This document shows, piece by piece, positions 49,633 through 56,424 of a stretch of DNA of 64,000 nt (the first letter of the stretch is position 1; every line of letters begins with the position of its first letter). The translations under genes and the position numbers were made by a program. This stretch comes from Hymenobacter duratus. GTDB taxonomy: Bacteria; Bacteroidota; Bacteroidia; Cytophagales; Hymenobacteraceae. The notes beneath the pieces were generated by a model, which did not search any database, had not been told where the DNA came from, and was given only the letters and a program-made list of their open reading frames with translations. The stretch covers positions 26,222 to 90,221 of the forward strand of contig NZ_JACWZZ010000006.1 of NCBI RefSeq assembly GCF_014698995.1, written 5' to 3'.

Positions 49633-50049
49633 ATGACCACCTCTGTACCCACTCCCCCGGCTGCCCCCCCCATCGAGCCGGTCAACGCGGGGTTTCCCGA
49701 CCCCGCGCTTATTGTTTCCTATGCCACTGTTCTGCGCTATATCCGCCACCGCCTCAACACGCTGCTGCACGGGCAGCTCAAGCCCTGGGCCCAGCAGCAC
49801 AAGTTCAACTACGCCCGGCTGATTGAAATCAAGAAGCTGGAGGAGGAAACCCAGGCCGTGCTGCTGCAGCGCCTGATGGCCCACTTCCAGTTCCCCACCG
49901 AGCTGCTGCGCATCATCGTGCACCAGTCGCGCCGCCACTTTTTCCTGTTCACCTCGCCCGAGAGCCTGACCCGGTTTAAGGCCGAGCTCAACCTGTTCGA
50001 CAACCCACCATTCGACGCCCCGGCGTCCCCACTTTCACCTCCTAACTAG
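49633..50049 (+). CDS. Unknown helical protein divergent from the tra operon
   Basis: A 138-residue protein, Thr/Pro-rich at the start and then mostly helical and basic: ALIVSYATVLRYIRHRLNTLLHG, FNYARLIEIKKLEEETQAVLLQRLMAHF and LLRIIVHQSRRHFFLF. I do not recognise a family. It is transcribed away from the tra operon and is followed by a short terminator and a second small unknown gene. A DNA-binding or relaxation role is possible from its charge, but not shown. The ATG at 49633 is used, as the upstream part of the frame looks non-coding. Confidence 0.6.
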   Translation: MTTSVPTPPAAPPIEPVNAGFPDPALIVSYATVLRYIRHRLNTLLHGQLKPWAQQHKFNYARLIEIKKLEEETQAVLLQRLMAHFQFPTELLRIIVHQSRRHFFLFTSPESLTRFKAELNLFDNPPFDAPASPLSPPN

Positions 50050-50052
50050 CGG

Positions 50053-50071
50053 AAAGGCCCCGGAGCCTTTT
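50053..50071 (+). terminator. Short terminator
   Basis: AAAGGC and GCCTTT pair around a 6-nt loop, followed by TTTT partly in the stem. It lies 3 bp after the stop at 50049. Confidence 0.55.
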
Positions 50072-50094
50072 CGCTCCCACGTTGCCTTTTTGCT

Positions 50095-50490
50095 ATGCCT
50101 GCTACCGTTGCTTCCCGCCCCAAGGCGAAACCCGCGCCTGTGGCGGCCTCCCTGGCCCGCTTGCTGCCTGACCCGGCCCTGGCCATTCCCTATGACGAGG
50201 CCCGGCGCTACGTGCAGCTGCGCCTGCGCAGCCTGCCCCACGGGGGCCTGCGCGCCACCTGCAATGCCTTTGGCTTTCCCTACACCACCAGCGTGGGCCT
50301 GAAAACGGGCAGCCTGCAGCGCGAGGAATACCGCCTGGTGCAGAAACACCTGCGCGTGTTTGGCTTCGACACGGAGCTGGTACGCCTGCCGGTAAGTGGT
50401 CAGCTCTGCGAGCACTACCTCTTTTCCGACGCTGCCTTGCTGGCCACCCTGCGCGAGCAGCTGGCCGCCCACGAGCAGATGGTGAGCTAG
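50095..50490 (+). CDS. Small putative DNA-binding protein of unknown family
   Basis: A 131-residue protein. A Pro/Ala/Lys-rich start is followed by AIPYDEARRYVQLRLRSLPHGGLRATCNAFGFPYTTSVGLKTGSLQ in pieces that suggest a helix-turn-helix, and then by EEYRLVQKHLRVFGFDTELVRL. The region LRATCNAFGFPYTTSVGLKTG looks like the turn and recognition helix. No family is recognised. It lies between a small helical protein and the TOPRIM primase gene, and may regulate the nearby tra promoter; this is inference. Confidence 0.55.
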   Translation: MPATVASRPKAKPAPVAASLARLLPDPALAIPYDEARRYVQLRLRSLPHGGLRATCNAFGFPYTTSVGLKTGSLQREEYRLVQKHLRVFGFDTELVRLPVSGQLCEHYLFSDAALLATLREQLAAHEQMVS

Positions 50491-50590
50491 CGCCTCTTCT
50501 TCCCTACTGCCTTCAGGATGTACTCCCCACCCCGGATTCCAGCGGTGCGGCTGGTCTGTACCCGTTTCTGTACCCTTTTCTATCACTCTT

Positions 50591-52870
50591 ATGCCCGCAG
50601 CCTCTCCTACTCCGCGCGAAAACGACCCCCAGGAGCTCAACCGCTTCAAGCAATCCATTGACCTGGTAGACTACGCCACCCGGCGCCACGGCTACGACGT
50701 GAAAAAAGCCGGCCCCCGTGGCCACTGGCACCAGCTCGAAAAGGACGGCGAGATGCTCATCGTTTCCCGCAAAGGCGACCACCAGGTGTACCTGAACCCC
50801 GGCGACGACCGGGATTCGGGCTCCATCATCGACTTCGTAAAAACCCGCGAAAATCAGACGCTAGGCCAGGTGCGCCAGACCCTGCGCCAGTACCTGGGCG
50901 AGCCGGAGCAGGGAATGCAGGCGGCCACCTCTCCCCCACTGCCCCCCTCTACGGCCTACGCGCCTAGGCCCAGCGAGCCGGCGGAGGTGGAAACCGAGGC
51001 CGAACGCCGGGCCCGGCTCGTCGCCGCCGTGATGGGCACCCATGCTGCCCTGACGGACCGCAGCTACCTGCACCACCGCCACCTCTCGGATGAAACCATT
51101 GACAGCCCGGCTTTTCAGGGACGGGTATTCACCAGCCAGCAGGGAAACTTCCGTAACACAGCCTTTCCCCTGTACAACGAGCACGGCATTGCCACCGTGG
51201 AGCAGCGCAACGACGACTACAAGCACCTGCTGCAGCTGCCCAAGACCGGGGTGTGGGTGTCGCACCCCACCGAAGGCAAGGATACCCCGGTGCAGCGCCT
51301 GGTCGTGTCGGAGAGCCCCGTGGATGCCATGAGCTACCACCAGCTGCACCACCGCGGCGCCGAAGGGCAGCCCAACACGCTCTACGTGGCTACCAGCGGC
51401 ACCGTCACCGAGCGGCAGGTGGAGCTGATTCAAAAGCTTATCGACAAGCAGGAGCCCAAGGAAGTGGTGCTGGCCAACGACAATGACGCCGCCGGCCGGC
51501 GCTTCAACATCAATTACCTCAACGAGCTGCAGGCCCCGCGGCGGGCCCGCGAAGTAGCCGACGGTCAGGTCGCTTATGACGAGGCGCCCCGCCCGGTAGA
51601 GTGGCACGCCACGGCCGCCGGCAAGTACCACACGGCCCTGCGCGTGGAGTTTCACCACGCCACCCGCGCCGAGGGCACCGAACACCTGACCCAACTCACC
51701 GCCCAGGTGCAGCAATTGCGGCCTTCGGCGGATGAAGCCGTGGCGCTGGAGGTGCAGCGGGCCACCCGGCAGCAGACTGTGGTGCGGCTGGTGGTTCCCA
51801 ATGCCGACAGCCACGCCCTCGAAGAGCTGGCCCGCACACTCCACGCCCAGCGGGAAACGCAGCGCGGGCAGCTGGAGCGGCTGCCCCACGAGCCCGGCCG
51901 CCAGCCCGAGAACTTCATTCGCACCGAGTACGCCATCAGCAAGGATTTCAACCGCGACCTGGAGCTGCTCAGCCAAGGCCTCAACCGCGAGCAGGCCGCC
52001 CAACAGGCCCGCGCCGACGAGCTGGCCAAGGAGCAGCAGCGCCAGGAACGCGCCCGGCAGCAACAGGAGCAGCGCCAGCAGGCGCAGCAGCGCGAAGCCG
52101 GGCGGGAGCAGGAGGCCAGCTCCCCGGAAGCCCAGCGCCGCGAGGCTGAGCAGCAGCGCCAGGCCGCAACGATGGCCGTAGCCGCGGCCGGCGGCGACCC
52201 GGCGTTGCAGCGCGCGGTCCAGCTTACGGTGACTGAACCTACCCCGGCGGACGAGGCTACCCCCAGCCAGGCCCAGCAGATGCGCGAGCTGCTGCGCAAG
52301 GCCGGCGCGCAGGTGGAGCTGCGGGCGGAAGCAGACCCCACCAGTGGCCAGCTGCGCAGCGAGCTCGACGTGCGCTACCAGCCCCATGCCACCCCCGGCG
52401 GCCTGCGTCAGCTCAGCCAGACGCTGGATGCACTCGACAAGTCCCCGCTGGTGACGCTGCGGGAAGATGCCGCCGAGCAGGCCGAGCGCCGCCAGCTGGC
52501 CGCCCTGCCCCCGGGGCAGTCAGTTACCAAAACAGCCATCGTCCGCATTGACGAGCCCGAGCCCCGAGCCGGCGCACCCGGCCGGGCCGAAGCTGTGGCC
52601 GAGCAGCTGCGCGAAGGCGGCCTGAACACCGGCTCGCTGCGCTCGGCCACCGACCCGACCACGCACCAGCGCCACAGCGAGATTGAAGTCAGCTACCGGC
52701 TCGACCAGCCCAACCTGGCCCGGGCCAGTGCGGCCCTCGACGACGTGGCCCGCCAGCCCGGCGTACAGCTGCACGAACATTCCGGCGACCGGGCCGAGCG
52801 CCACCGTCTGGCGCCTAGCGGCATAAATACCAATGGCCTGGCCGAACGCACGGCCGGCCCGGAGCGGTAG
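50591..52870 (+). CDS. TOPRIM-domain mobile-element primase (DUF3991/Toprim_2-like)
   Basis: A 759-residue protein. Residues about 15-110 form the DUF3991-type N-terminal zinc-ribbon-like domain common to plasmid primases (SIDLVDYATRRHGYDVKKAG, GDDRDSGSIIDFV). The TOPRIM domain has E241 in VVSESPVDAMSY and the DxD pair D297/D299 in LANDNDAAGR. A long Gln/Arg/Glu-rich coiled coil occupies about 470-545. Two similar beta-alpha modules follow at the end, each with a LR-x-A-x-D-P-T motif. It probably primes the incoming strand after transfer or assists replication. Confidence 0.82.
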   Translation: MPAASPTPRENDPQELNRFKQSIDLVDYATRRHGYDVKKAGPRGHWHQLEKDGEMLIVSRKGDHQVYLNPGDDRDSGSIIDFVKTRENQTLGQVRQTLRQYLGEPEQGMQAATSPPLPPSTAYAPRPSEPAEVETEAERRARLVAAVMGTHAALTDRSYLHHRHLSDETIDSPAFQGRVFTSQQGNFRNTAFPLYNEHGIATVEQRNDDYKHLLQLPKTGVWVSHPTEGKDTPVQRLVVSESPVDAMSYHQLHHRGAEGQPNTLYVATSGTVTERQVELIQKLIDKQEPKEVVLANDNDAAGRRFNINYLNELQAPRRAREVADGQVAYDEAPRPVEWHATAAGKYHTALRVEFHHATRAEGTEHLTQLTAQVQQLRPSADEAVALEVQRATRQQTVVRLVVPNADSHALEELARTLHAQRETQRGQLERLPHEPGRQPENFIRTEYAISKDFNRDLELLSQGLNREQAAQQARADELAKEQQRQERARQQQEQRQQAQQREAGREQEASSPEAQRREAEQQRQAATMAVAAAGGDPALQRAVQLTVTEPTPADEATPSQAQQMRELLRKAGAQVELRAEADPTSGQLRSELDVRYQPHATPGGLRQLSQTLDALDKSPLVTLREDAAEQAERRQLAALPPGQSVTKTAIVRIDEPEPRAGAPGRAEAVAEQLREGGLNTGSLRSATDPTTHQRHSEIEVSYRLDQPNLARASAALDDVARQPGVQLHEHSGDRAERHRLAPSGINTNGLAERTAGPER

Positions 52871-52899
52871 GGACTGTTGGGCTTGCCGAGCGAATCCCC

Positions 52900-52928
52900 T
52901 TGGAATATGCCCTGGTTTTTTAGTTTTG
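52900..52928 (+). promoter_or_regulatory. Strong Bacteroidota promoter downstream of the primase gene
   Basis: TTGG (52900-52903) is followed by 17 bp and TAGTTTTG (52921-52928), a perfect TAnnTTTG element. This is one of the best promoters in the window. It points at a small open frame starting at 52951. Confidence 0.6.
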
Positions 52929-52950
52929 CAGCATTAGCAAGCTGCCTACC

Positions 52951-53091
52951 ATGCTGGCGAAAACAGGTTATTCTTCTTTTCAAGCGCCATTCGGTCTGCT
53001 GCAGGCAGGCCGGACCCTGGCCCCGGCTGCCCTTCACCTGCTGCCGATTTCCGAGCGCCCGGCCCTGTTCGTGGGTCCGCATCGAGGCTAA
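52951..53091 (+). CDS. Possible 46-residue small protein
   Basis: An open frame of 46 codons starting MLAKTGYSSFQAPFGLL and ending LFVGPHRG. It begins 22 nt after a perfect promoter element, and its codon choice is GC-rich at third positions like real genes nearby. No signal, helix or known motif is present. The region 52871-53239 holds no other supported gene, only two short hairpins (53115-53129 and near 53180-53205). The promoter may instead drive a small RNA. Confidence 0.35.
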   Translation: MLAKTGYSSFQAPFGLLQAGRTLAPAALHLLPISERPALFVGPHRG

Positions 53092-53239
53092 TCCAACCTT
53101 CTGGTAAACACCCCCCGCAGTTGCTGCGGTTGCCCGCGGCTTGCCTGTAGCCGACGGGTCGGGCTGTCATTTCCCGGACGCCGCTTTTGCGGCCGTCCCG
53201 GAACCCTCGTTGCATTCTTTTCCACGCCATTACCCCGCT

Positions 53240-53500
53240 ATGCTATTTACCGGCCACCGGCATTTTTCTGGGTTTTGCCCCGACATGAAGGGGATACTTT
53301 TAGAACTCATTCGCGACACGTACACGCCCTTGCTGCAGCTGCCGCCCCACCTGCCCGATGAATCCTGGCTGCTGGCAGTCAGCAAAGCCGACCCCGTGTT
53401 TTTCTACCTCTACGATGGGGTAGGCCAGTTACAGATTGGCGAAGCCTCCCGGGAGAGCCTGCTCAAATGCCTGAAGCAGGAACTCGGTAGGTCCGAATAA
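53240..53500 (+). CDS. Small unknown protein
   Basis: An 86-residue frame from ATG 53240, or 71 residues from ATG 53285 (MKGILLELIRDTYTPLL). The better part is ILLELIRDTYTPLLQLPPHLPDESWLLAVSKADPVFFYLYDGVGQLQIGEA, which looks like a compact globular domain. There is no recognised family. It ends 18 bp before a strong terminator. Neither start has a clear ribosome site, so the start is uncertain. Confidence 0.5.
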   Translation: MLFTGHRHFSGFCPDMKGILLELIRDTYTPLLQLPPHLPDESWLLAVSKADPVFFYLYDGVGQLQIGEASRESLLKCLKQELGRSE

Positions 53501-53517
53501 GTCGGGTCTCCAACAAG

Positions 53518-53561
53518 CAGAAGTGCCCGACAGCCCGTTCCTGTCGGGCACTTCTGTTTTT
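53518..53561 (+). terminator. Rho-independent terminator
   Basis: CAGAAGTGCCCGACAG (53518-53533) pairs perfectly with CTGTCGGGCACTTCTG (53541-53556) around a 7-nt loop, followed by a T run. It separates the small unknown gene from the ArdC region. Confidence 0.92.
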
Positions 53562-53645
53562 CATTCTAACAGCGGAACAGCAGCCTAAATCCAGGGACAG
53601 GGGCAGTGGGGAAAAAATGGTTTGGCGACTGCAAATAAATGGAAA

Positions 53646-53734
53646 ATTGTTGTCATAAAAGCAACAATAAGCCCTTGTTTTGCGTTTAATAAGTAAGGAA
53701 ACGGTTTTAGAAACAGTCACTTAGACCTTACTTA
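53646..53734 (+). promoter_or_regulatory. Two dyads in the ArdC leader
   Basis: ATTGTTG (53646-53652) and CAACAAT (53662-53668) form one perfect inverted repeat. TAAGTAAGG (53690-53698) and CCTTACTTA (53726-53734) form a second, whose right arm ends 3 nt before the ArdC ATG and covers the ribosome site. They could be operators, an RNA switch or a single-strand promoter for use after conjugation. Confidence 0.45.
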
Positions 53735-53737
53735 GCG

Positions 53738-55033
53738 ATGAAAAAGCAAGCCCGCCCCACCGCCGAAAAAACTACCCGCCCCGACGTGTACCAGATTGTG
53801 ACGGACCGCGTCATTGCCGCTCTCGAATCCGGTCAGATTGCCTGGCGCAAGCCCTGGCATGCCGCCTACGGGCTGCCCCGCAATTACGTCAGCGGGCGGG
53901 CCTATACCGGCATCAACGCCTTTCTGCTGCACCTGGTGGGCGGCACGCCGTTCTTTCTCACCTTCCGGCAGGCCCGGGAGCTGGGCGGCAACATCCGCAA
54001 GGGCGCCAAAGGCATGCCCGTGATTTACTACAACGTCACGACCCGCACCGACAAGCAAACCGGTGAGGAAGAGAAAACGCCCTTTATCAAGTACTACACC
54101 GTCTTTTCCATCGATGACGTGGAAGGCGTGGACATCGTCCTGCCCGAGCAGCCCCGGGACCGCGCCCACGAGCCCCTGGCCGCCGCTGAAGCCCTGGTCG
54201 CCAACTGGGCCGGCTGCCCCCGCATCGAGCACGGCGGCGCCCAGGCCTACTACGCCCCCGGTCCCGACTTCGTGAGCGTACCCCGTCCGGAAACCTTCGT
54301 TAGCGGCGAAGCCTACTATTCGACCCTGTTTCACGAGCTGACCCACGCCACCGGCCACCCCAGCCGCCTGGACCGCCCCGACCTGGCCGAAGCCCTGCGC
54401 CCGAGCGGCCGCGCTAGCTACGCCCGCGAGGAGCTAACGGCCGAGATGGGTGCCGCCTTTCTGTGTGGTCACGCGGGGCTGGACCCCAGCGCGACGCTGG
54501 AAAATACCGCGGCTTACCTGCAGTTTTGGCTGGAGCAGCTGCGCGGGGATAAGAAGCTGGTGGTGCAGGCCGCCAGCCGCGCCCAGCGGGCCGCCGAGCT
54601 GATTCTCGGCAACGCAACCCCCGACGAAACCGAGCCCGACCCCATGCGCACGCCTCCCGCCGCCGCGGCGGAGGTCGTGGCCAGCGAGGAAGCGCAGCCA
54701 GCGCCCCGGGTGGAGGCTGGCGCCTTGTCGCCCCGCCCGGCGCTGCCCACGCTGCCGCCGGTGGTATTGGGGCAGGAAACCCTGCCTTCGCTGACCACGG
54801 TCGTCGTTGCCACGCAGCGCATTGAGCTGACCCGCCTGCTGGAACATCCCGCTTTTACCGAGGAGCAGCGCCGCACGGCCACGGGCCGGATTCTGGCCGA
54901 AACCGACCCCGCCCGCCTGGGCCGCTGGTTGACCAACATCATGCGGCAGATAACGGAGTGGGAGGAACGCACCTTGGCCGAGGAGGCGAAGCAGAACCCG
55001 CACTTCGCTGCCTTCGAGCAGGTGCCGGAGTAG
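53738..55033 (+). CDS. ArdC-like antirestriction protein (ssDNA-binding plus metallopeptidase)
   Basis: A 431-residue protein. The N-terminal domain (DVYQIVTDRVIAALESGQIAWRKPWH, YTGINAFLL, FLTFRQARELGGNIRKGAKGMPVIYY) is the ArdC N-terminal ssDNA-binding domain. The second domain is a zincin-like peptidase with H199-E-L-T-H203 in YYSTLFHELTHATGHPSRLDR and a downstream REELTAEMGAAFLC that can supply the third ligand. The C-terminal ~140 residues are Pro/Ala/Glu-rich and not part of the core family. Such proteins protect incoming plasmid DNA from host restriction. Confidence 0.9.
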   Translation: MKKQARPTAEKTTRPDVYQIVTDRVIAALESGQIAWRKPWHAAYGLPRNYVSGRAYTGINAFLLHLVGGTPFFLTFRQARELGGNIRKGAKGMPVIYYNVTTRTDKQTGEEEKTPFIKYYTVFSIDDVEGVDIVLPEQPRDRAHEPLAAAEALVANWAGCPRIEHGGAQAYYAPGPDFVSVPRPETFVSGEAYYSTLFHELTHATGHPSRLDRPDLAEALRPSGRASYAREELTAEMGAAFLCGHAGLDPSATLENTAAYLQFWLEQLRGDKKLVVQAASRAQRAAELILGNATPDETEPDPMRTPPAAAAEVVASEEAQPAPRVEAGALSPRPALPTLPPVVLGQETLPSLTTVVVATQRIELTRLLEHPAFTEEQRRTATGRILAETDPARLGRWLTNIMRQITEWEERTLAEEAKQNPHFAAFEQVPE

Positions 55034-55035
55034 CG

Positions 55036-55063
55036 CTTGACCTTGACCTTGACCTTGACCTTG
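55036..55063. repeat. CTTGAC hexanucleotide tandem repeat
   Basis: Four exact CTTGAC units plus CTTG start 3 bp after the ArdC stop. It lies outside coding sequence, between ArdC and an XRE-like gene. Unit number could vary by slippage. Confidence 0.85.
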
Positions 55064-55149
55064 TCGCCTCGTCCGGTTCCGGGCGGGGCCGGGGGCGGTG
55101 GGGTATCGTCCCGCAGCCCCCGACTTACTGCTTTACTCTCTTGCTGCCT

Positions 55150-55443
55150 ATGCCTTCCCCTCCCCCACTGTCCCCCGATGACGCCACCAGGGCGCCGCGC
55201 CGCTTTACCGACTTGCTGCGCCACGGCCGCTTCACCTTCACCGAGCGCGAGCTGATGGAGCACCTGCGCATGACCTACCGCACCATTAAGCAGCGCGAGG
55301 CTGACCCCTCTACCCTCACCATTGCCGAGCTGCTGCGCGTGGCCGACCTGCTCGACGAGCCCGTGCACGACATTATCGCCGTGGTGCTGGCCGAAGTGCA
55401 AGGGGCCACTCAGCCACCCTCGAAAGGAACACCGGTCGGTTAA
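55150..55443 (+). CDS. Small XRE-like helix-turn-helix protein
   Basis: A 97-residue protein. After a Pro-rich start, residues about 30-80 (FTERELMEHLRMTYRTIKQREADPSTLTIAELLRVADLLDEPVHDII) have the five-helix pattern of XRE/Cro-type DNA-binding domains, with MTYRTIKQREADP in the recognition-helix position. The stop codon abuts the 42-bp palindrome that precedes the DUF6088 gene, so it may bind there. Start ATG 55150. Confidence 0.65.
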   Translation: MPSPPPLSPDDATRAPRRFTDLLRHGRFTFTERELMEHLRMTYRTIKQREADPSTLTIAELLRVADLLDEPVHDIIAVVLAEVQGATQPPSKGTPVG

Positions 55444-55493
55444 ACGATGTCAAGTTTTTACATGTAAAAACTTGACATCGTTTCGTACTTCTG
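55442..55493 (+). promoter_or_regulatory. Perfect 42-bp palindrome and promoter of the DUF6088 gene
   Basis: Positions 55442-55462 and 55463-55483 are exact reverse complements without a spacer; the half site reads AAACGATGTCAAGTTTTTAC plus A. A -7-like TACTTCTG lies at 55486-55493, 2 nt after the palindrome, and the ATG follows at 55517. The dyad therefore covers the -33 region and is well placed as an operator. It could also end the upstream transcript. Confidence 0.75.
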
Positions 55494-55516
55494 CCCCGCC
55501 ACTTCCCGCGTTACCC

Positions 55517-56242
55517 ATGTCCGAGTCCATTATGCAGCGCGTCCGCCAGCAGGTGCTGGCTTACCCGCCGGGCGAGCTGCTGACCTATGCCGACCTGGTG
55601 ACAGAGCCGGCGCAGTTCGGTGCCGTCGCCGCGGCCCTGAGCCGGCTGAGCCGGGAAGGACTGCTGGCCCGCTACGCCAAAGGGCAGTACTACCGGCCGC
55701 AAACGGGACGCTTTGGCACGCTAAAGCCTTCTGAGGGCGCCGTGATGCGCACGCTGACGGCCCCGGCAGGCAAAGTGGCAGCCTATCCCACCGGCGTCGC
55801 GCTCTACAACCAACTGGGCCTAACCACCCAGGTGCCCGCTCAGCTCCAGGTTACCACTCCCAAGCCGCGCCGCACCAGGTCCCCGCGCATGGGGTTCGTG
55901 GTGCGCCCGGCCCCGGAGCAGGCCAGCGATGTGCCGCTGCTGCAGTGGCTGGAGGTGCTGCGCGACCTGCGCCGCATTCCTGACGCCCGGCCCGACGAGG
56001 TGCTCTCCCGGGTGCAGCGCTTTATCAAAGGCCTCTCCCCTGCCCGGCGCAGCCGCCTCGTGGAACTGGCCCTTGGCCAAGCCCCGCCCCGTGCCCGCGC
56101 CGTGCTGGGGGCCGTGCTGGAGCAACAGGCTGACCAAAAAGGCGCCGCCCGGCTGCGGGCCACGCTCAACCCCCTGACCACTTACCGGCTCGGCCTCAGC
56201 GCCGCCGCCCTGCCCAACTGCGCCGCATGGAACATCCGATAA
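55517..56242 (+). CDS. DUF6088 family protein (AbiEi antitoxin-like)
   Basis: A 241-residue protein. It starts SESIMQRVRQQVLAYPPGELLTYADL with a winged-helix pattern: VAAALSRLSREGLLARYAKGQYYRP. This N-terminal winged helix and the following PTGVALYNQLGLTTQVP segment match DUF6088 and type IV AbiEi antitoxins, which repress their own promoter through inverted repeats. No AbiEii nucleotidyltransferase toxin follows; the next gene is a Fic protein. It is therefore an orphan, or a partner of the Fic gene. Promoter with a 42-bp palindrome at 55442. Confidence 0.78.
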   Translation: MSESIMQRVRQQVLAYPPGELLTYADLVTEPAQFGAVAAALSRLSREGLLARYAKGQYYRPQTGRFGTLKPSEGAVMRTLTAPAGKVAAYPTGVALYNQLGLTTQVPAQLQVTTPKPRRTRSPRMGFVVRPAPEQASDVPLLQWLEVLRDLRRIPDARPDEVLSRVQRFIKGLSPARRSRLVELALGQAPPRARAVLGAVLEQQADQKGAARLRATLNPLTTYRLGLSAAALPNCAAWNIR

Positions 56243-56347
56243 ATCCTGGCCGGCACTCAAGGGCATAGAAGGGGCCGACGCATGCCGGTGCCTGCAAACA
56301 GGCTTAAGAATTGAATACGCCTATGCTATTTTACCGTGCCAAACTGC

Positions 56348-56400
56348 CGTTAATCGAAAATAAAAGCCGAAATTGTCGCTTTAACAGTAAATAATTAACG
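56348..56400 (+). promoter_or_regulatory. Inverted repeat upstream of the Fic gene
   Basis: CGTTAAT (56348-56354) and ATTAACG (56394-56400) are perfect 7-bp inverted repeats spaced 39 bp, ending 24 nt before the Fic ATG. Bases 56243-56424 are AT-rich and hold no gene. Confidence 0.3.
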
Positions 56401-56424
56401 CCATCAGCCTGCAGCGGCCTCTTA

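Noticed and set aside
50861..52387. 508-residue minus-strand frame opposite the primase gene
   Set aside because: It is Leu/Gly/Val-rich without a domain, and is antisense to a gene with intact TOPRIM residues.
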